Origin: Enterovibrio sp. JCM 19048
GTDB lineage: Bacteria > Pseudomonadota > Gammaproteobacteria > Enterobacterales > Vibrionaceae
Direction: 5' to 3'
NCBI GenBank assembly: GCA_001310415.1
Contig: BAXE01000005.1
Location: forward strand, 1-64,000
DNA: 64,000 nt
A program made the position numbers and the translations under genes. Positions 59,461 to 64,000 of this stretch are shown here, in pieces. The stretch's first letter is position 1. The number at the start of each line of letters is the position of its first letter. Under the pieces are notes generated by a model, which worked only from the letters and a program-made list of their open reading frames with translations, made no database searches and had not been told where the DNA came from.

Positions 59461-59484
59461 ACTTCACAAATTGTCTATCTGAAA

Positions 59485-61245
<1,761 letters not shown>

Positions 61246-61353
61246 TTATATCATTGGGTATAAAGGCCACTCCCGTCACGAATTCGCAGGTCTGCTGAAT
61301 TTAGCGTCTTTCCAGACTGTGAATTGCGTCAAATGCCATTGTTGGAGCACACC

Positions 61354-62276
61354 GTGGATAAAAGCTATCGCCAGTTTCTGGCTGTCGCCGAGTCAGGCAG
61401 TATCAGCGCCGCCGCCGCCGAATTGAACCTCAGCCAGCCTACATTGACGGCCACTATCCGAAAGCTGGAAAGCCAATTCGGTGTGCCGCTGTTTGTGCGT
61501 AAATCCAAAGGGGTAGAGCTGACGGAGTTCGGTGAACTGCTGCGTGAACAGGCGCAGGAAATGGCGCGCCGTCACCAGCGCATGGTGGATAAAATGGCGG
61601 ATCTGAAAGCGCGGCGTACCCAGAAAATCAAAATGGGGACGGGCGATGCGTGGTGGGAGCTGTTTATCAAGGATGTGGTGGCGGAATACACCCACAGTAA
61701 CCCAGCGATTTCGGTTGATCTGGAATTCGGTAACCACCTCAAACTGATGGATTTGCTGCAGCAAGGCCATATCGACCTCTTTATGGGGCATGAGATTGTC
61801 GGGCTTTCCAGCCGCTGCGCCGTCTCTTTTCTGCCGGTGTTCCAGGATGAAGAAGCCCTGTATGTGCGGGAAAACCACCCCTTGTTGATGAGTGCCAATC
61901 CGCAAATGGAAGCAGGTTTGTATCCGCTGTTGCGCGTGACGCCGGATACGGAATCTTACCGTCACCTGTTGGACGATATGGGCCCCAAGCAGCGGGAAGC
62001 ACAAAGCAAAGGTTGGGGGAGCGGATTGTCTATAACGTCGGGTCGCTTTCCGCCAGTATGGACATTTTGCGCACCTTGCCTGCGGTGATGCCGTATCCCG
62101 CGAAAATGGCAGACTTTTTTGCCGAGCGTGGCATTGTCGCCTTGACACGTGCAGATGCCGACTCCGGTTCCTGCCAGCGCGGAACGGTGGGAATTTATTA
62201 TCATCACCACGAACAGGGTGATCACCTTCACGCCTTACTCAAGCTCATCAGTGAGCGGGCAACCGCACTGAATTAA
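61354..62276 (+). CDS. LysR-family regulator (frame broken once)
   Basis: About 307 aa when repaired, typical for the family. An N-terminal winged HTH (FLAVAESGSISAAAAELNLS, QPTLTATIRKLESQFGVPLF) then a periplasmic-binding-protein-like effector domain (LLQQGHIDLFMGHEIVG, LYVRENHPLLMS). I place the start at GTG 61354 because GGAG at 61343-61346 is well spaced; upstream in-frame codons lack a site. One G is missing from a G-run near 62016, shifting the last 85 residues (repaired: RIVYNVGSLSASMDILRTLP). It is divergent from the GH13 gene and probably controls it. Confidence 0.88.
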
Positions 62277-62399
62277 TTTTAACAAAAAATTAAGCCCGGC
62301 TTTTTGCATCATCGCCGTGCCTGTGGCACTGGATTTGCCCTTTGCTATCAGTTTTTCTTATAGCCCTGTCACGAATTTTCCGGCAATTACGCCCCATTG

Positions 62400-62484
62400 T
62401 GTGATTGCCGATACACACTCATCAACTCCTCCTTTTACCTACGCCTCCCTACTACGCCTGACTACGCCCTGAGGGTGGAGGATG
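62400..62484. promoter_or_regulatory. lamB control region: possible CRP site and MalT-like boxes
   Basis: TGTGATTGCCGATACA at 62400-62415 resembles a CRP site with two mismatches. GGAGGAGTTG (leftward strand, about 62424-62433) and GGTGGAGGATG (62474-62484) carry MalT-like cores. None is a full consensus match. Confidence 0.4.
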
Positions 62485-62569
62485 TTGCATAACCGCGTTC
62501 GCATAAACATGTGCCCCGAGACCAATTGGTTATTTAAAAAAACAAATAACATTGAAAAGGGACATATAA

Positions 62570-63946
62570 ATGAAACGCTTACCAGTTGCTGCAGCGGTAC
62601 TGGCTGCAATTACCTCTTATTCTGCGTTTGCTACCGACAGTGGCGTAAAAGCGACTGACATTCTGACTGACGGTTGGGAAGTTCATGGCTACGGCTCAAT
62701 GAACTACCGCATGAACGACGGCCAGTCTTTCGACAACGAATTTGGCAAGCCTGATTACAAAACTGCAGGCACCATGGGCAAGAGCAGCTCACAGGTCGAG
62801 TTTGTGATCAAAAAGCACACTGAATACGGCAATGGTGTATTCAGCGACTTTATCGTGCGCTCTGAGTACGGCAATGGCGACTCTTACTACTACACCTCTT
62901 CGGGCAACCAAAAAGCCAACAACACCGCTCAGTTTGAAATCAAAGAAGCTTACGTGGTGCTGGGTAACCTGCCTTACCTGCCAACTGACAGCGAAATCTG
63001 GGCGGGTCGCCGCTTCCTGAACCGCGCTGCGGGTGGCCTGTCTGGTGAATTCTGGAAACAGTCTTCCGGTCAAGGCGCGGGTTTTGAAACCAAGTTCGAT
63101 GACGGCCAGCGCGGTGGTATCGCGGTGGTGTCTGCAGACCCAGAAGCAGGTCTGGTGAACGACTTTATCTGTGCAGACGGCACGGAAATCGGCGGCACTC
63201 CATGTGGTGACATCGTTGCAGACAACCCACCGGCAGACGGCGATCGCACAACGGTTAGCTCACTGGATATGTACTACTACGGCGTTCAGGCGCTGGGCGG
63301 CAGCTTCGATTTCGACATGAAAGTGATGTACCGCGCGAACCAGGATCCAAAAGTGGATTCTGATCCAGCAGAAAACGGCGTTGGCTTTGCTATCACCTAC
63401 AACCGCGACTTCTACGGTTTCGACGGCTGGTCACAAACGGCGATTGCTTACGGTAAAGGCCTGGCAGCAAACCGTGGTGTGAACTTCGGCGGTTGGAGCA
63501 CGCTGATCGAGTCAGATGAATCCCTGTTCCTGACCACTTACGGTGTGGCAAACATCAACAGCAAGTGGCAGCTGGGTACAGAAGCGACCTGGTTCCAGGC
63601 GCTGGACACCCTGTTCGGTGCAGAAGACCTGAAGCGCGGTATCGTGGCAATGCGTCCTAGCTACAAAGTGAACGACAACTTCCGCATGGAGTTCACCGGT
63701 TCTTACGGTTACGAAACCGGTAAAGAAGGCTACTGGGGTCGCACCGGTGATGCGGTTGAAACCCACACCCTGAACGCTGAAATCGCAACCGTGTTCACCG
63801 TGAACGCTGACTACTTTGGCCGTCCACAAATCAAACCTTACATCAGCTACATCCAGACTGATGACGAGGCGAGCGCGAAACACGTAGGTATTAAAGATGG
63901 CGACAACGACACCATCTTCGGTATCCACGCTGAAATCTGGTTCTAA
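62570..63946 (+). CDS. lamB: Maltoporin LamB
   Basis: A 458-aa outer-membrane trimeric porin. Signal peptide (KRLPVAAAVLAAITSYSAFA), then LamB marks: WEVHGYGSMNYRMNDG, EFVIKKHTEYGNGVFSDFIV, IKEAYVVLGNLPYLPTDSEI, WAGRRFLNR, and a barrel ending in FGIHAEIWF with the C-terminal Phe needed for insertion. It passes maltose and maltodextrins into the periplasm for MalE. AAAGGGAC precedes the ATG. Unlike E. coli it is not downstream of malK but has its own promoter region. The frame is intact. Confidence 0.95.
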   Translation: MKRLPVAAAVLAAITSYSAFATDSGVKATDILTDGWEVHGYGSMNYRMNDGQSFDNEFGKPDYKTAGTMGKSSSQVEFVIKKHTEYGNGVFSDFIVRSEYGNGDSYYYTSSGNQKANNTAQFEIKEAYVVLGNLPYLPTDSEIWAGRRFLNRAAGGLSGEFWKQSSGQGAGFETKFDDGQRGGIAVVSADPEAGLVNDFICADGTEIGGTPCGDIVADNPPADGDRTTVSSLDMYYYGVQALGGSFDFDMKVMYRANQDPKVDSDPAENGVGFAITYNRDFYGFDGWSQTAIAYGKGLAANRGVNFGGWSTLIESDESLFLTTYGVANINSKWQLGTEATWFQALDTLFGAEDLKRGIVAMRPSYKVNDNFRMEFTGSYGYETGKEGYWGRTGDAVETHTLNAEIATVFTVNADYFGRPQIKPYISYIQTDDEASAKHVGIKDGDNDTIFGIHAEIWF

Positions 63947-64000
63947 ATATACATAGGGTCTGTTGACCGTTGGTGGTTGAATTTTGTTCTAGCGAAAAGC

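Noticed and set aside
59054..59482. 142-codon open frame in the AT-rich island
   Set aside because: No ribosome site, erratic hydrophobic composition, it runs through the palindrome and through the GH13 terminator; it has the look of a chance frame in AT-rich DNA.

Overview
The window reads as a chromosomal segment of a marine gammaproteobacterium, most likely Vibrionaceae (Photobacterium, Grimontia or Enterovibrio type). The reasons are a complete enterobacterial-style maltose regulon (malK / malE-malF-malG, pulA, malZ, lamB, with MalT and CRP sites), a mannose-type PTS neighbourhood laid out much like the one I recall from Vibrio cholerae, a VpsT/CsgD-type LuxR regulator, scattered duplicated tRNA clusters, HopJ, and DUF4382 and CWC/DUF5522 proteins. 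The genus is inference; no rRNA is present.

Layout. 1-0.46 kb: tRNA cluster (two initiator tRNA-Met, tRNA-Gly, one decayed tRNA remnant). 0.5-3.8 kb: Lrp regulator, citrulline/arginine hydrolase (ctlX), DHH phosphoesterase, HopJ protein. 4.1-4.7 kb: tRNA-Ser, tRNA-Asp and a repeat array built from tRNA-Asp 3' ends; the same Ser-Asp block recurs at 8.0-8.3 kb and tRNA-Ser again at 43.4 kb. 5-14.6 kb: nupC, PAS sensor, AraC + PEBP pair, large lipoprotein, corA, degenerate EAL protein. 15-20.3 kb: VpsT-like regulator followed by a chaperone-usher pilus operon. 20.4-30.3 kb: exported pyrophosphatase, membrane diguanylate cyclase, DUF4382 lipoprotein, thioesterase, two EamA exporters, AraC regulator, solitary trpB. 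30.3-40 kb: GH3 beta-glucosidase lipoprotein, manA, PTS EIIABC, AraC, HPr-like/EIIA and EIIB. 40-45.8 kb: DAACS symporter, exported Nudix-PAP2 fusion, DUF2254 membrane protein, exported MTAN-like nucleosidase. 46-64 kb: maltose/maltodextrin region: malK divergent from malEFG, a GH36 enzyme, pullulanase, malZ, a GH13 oligo-1,6-glucosidase with its LysR regulator, and lamB.

How it works together. LamB admits maltodextrins, PulA debranches alpha-glucans at the cell surface, MalEFGK2 imports the products, and MalZ and the GH13 enzyme cut them in the cytosol. The GH3 lipoprotein, the mannose-type PTS and ManA add beta-glucan and mannose use. The VpsT-like regulator with an intact c-di-GMP motif, the pilus operon, a GGDEF enzyme and a degenerate EAL protein within 10 kb suggest c-di-GMP-controlled attachment.

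Caution on sequence quality. About 30 genes are interrupted by single-base indels, nearly all one-base changes (mostly losses) in short homopolymers, hitting housekeeping-type genes (malG, malK, trpB, manA) as often as accessory ones. I read these as sequencing or assembly errors and annotate such genes at full length with the breaks described, not as pseudogenes.
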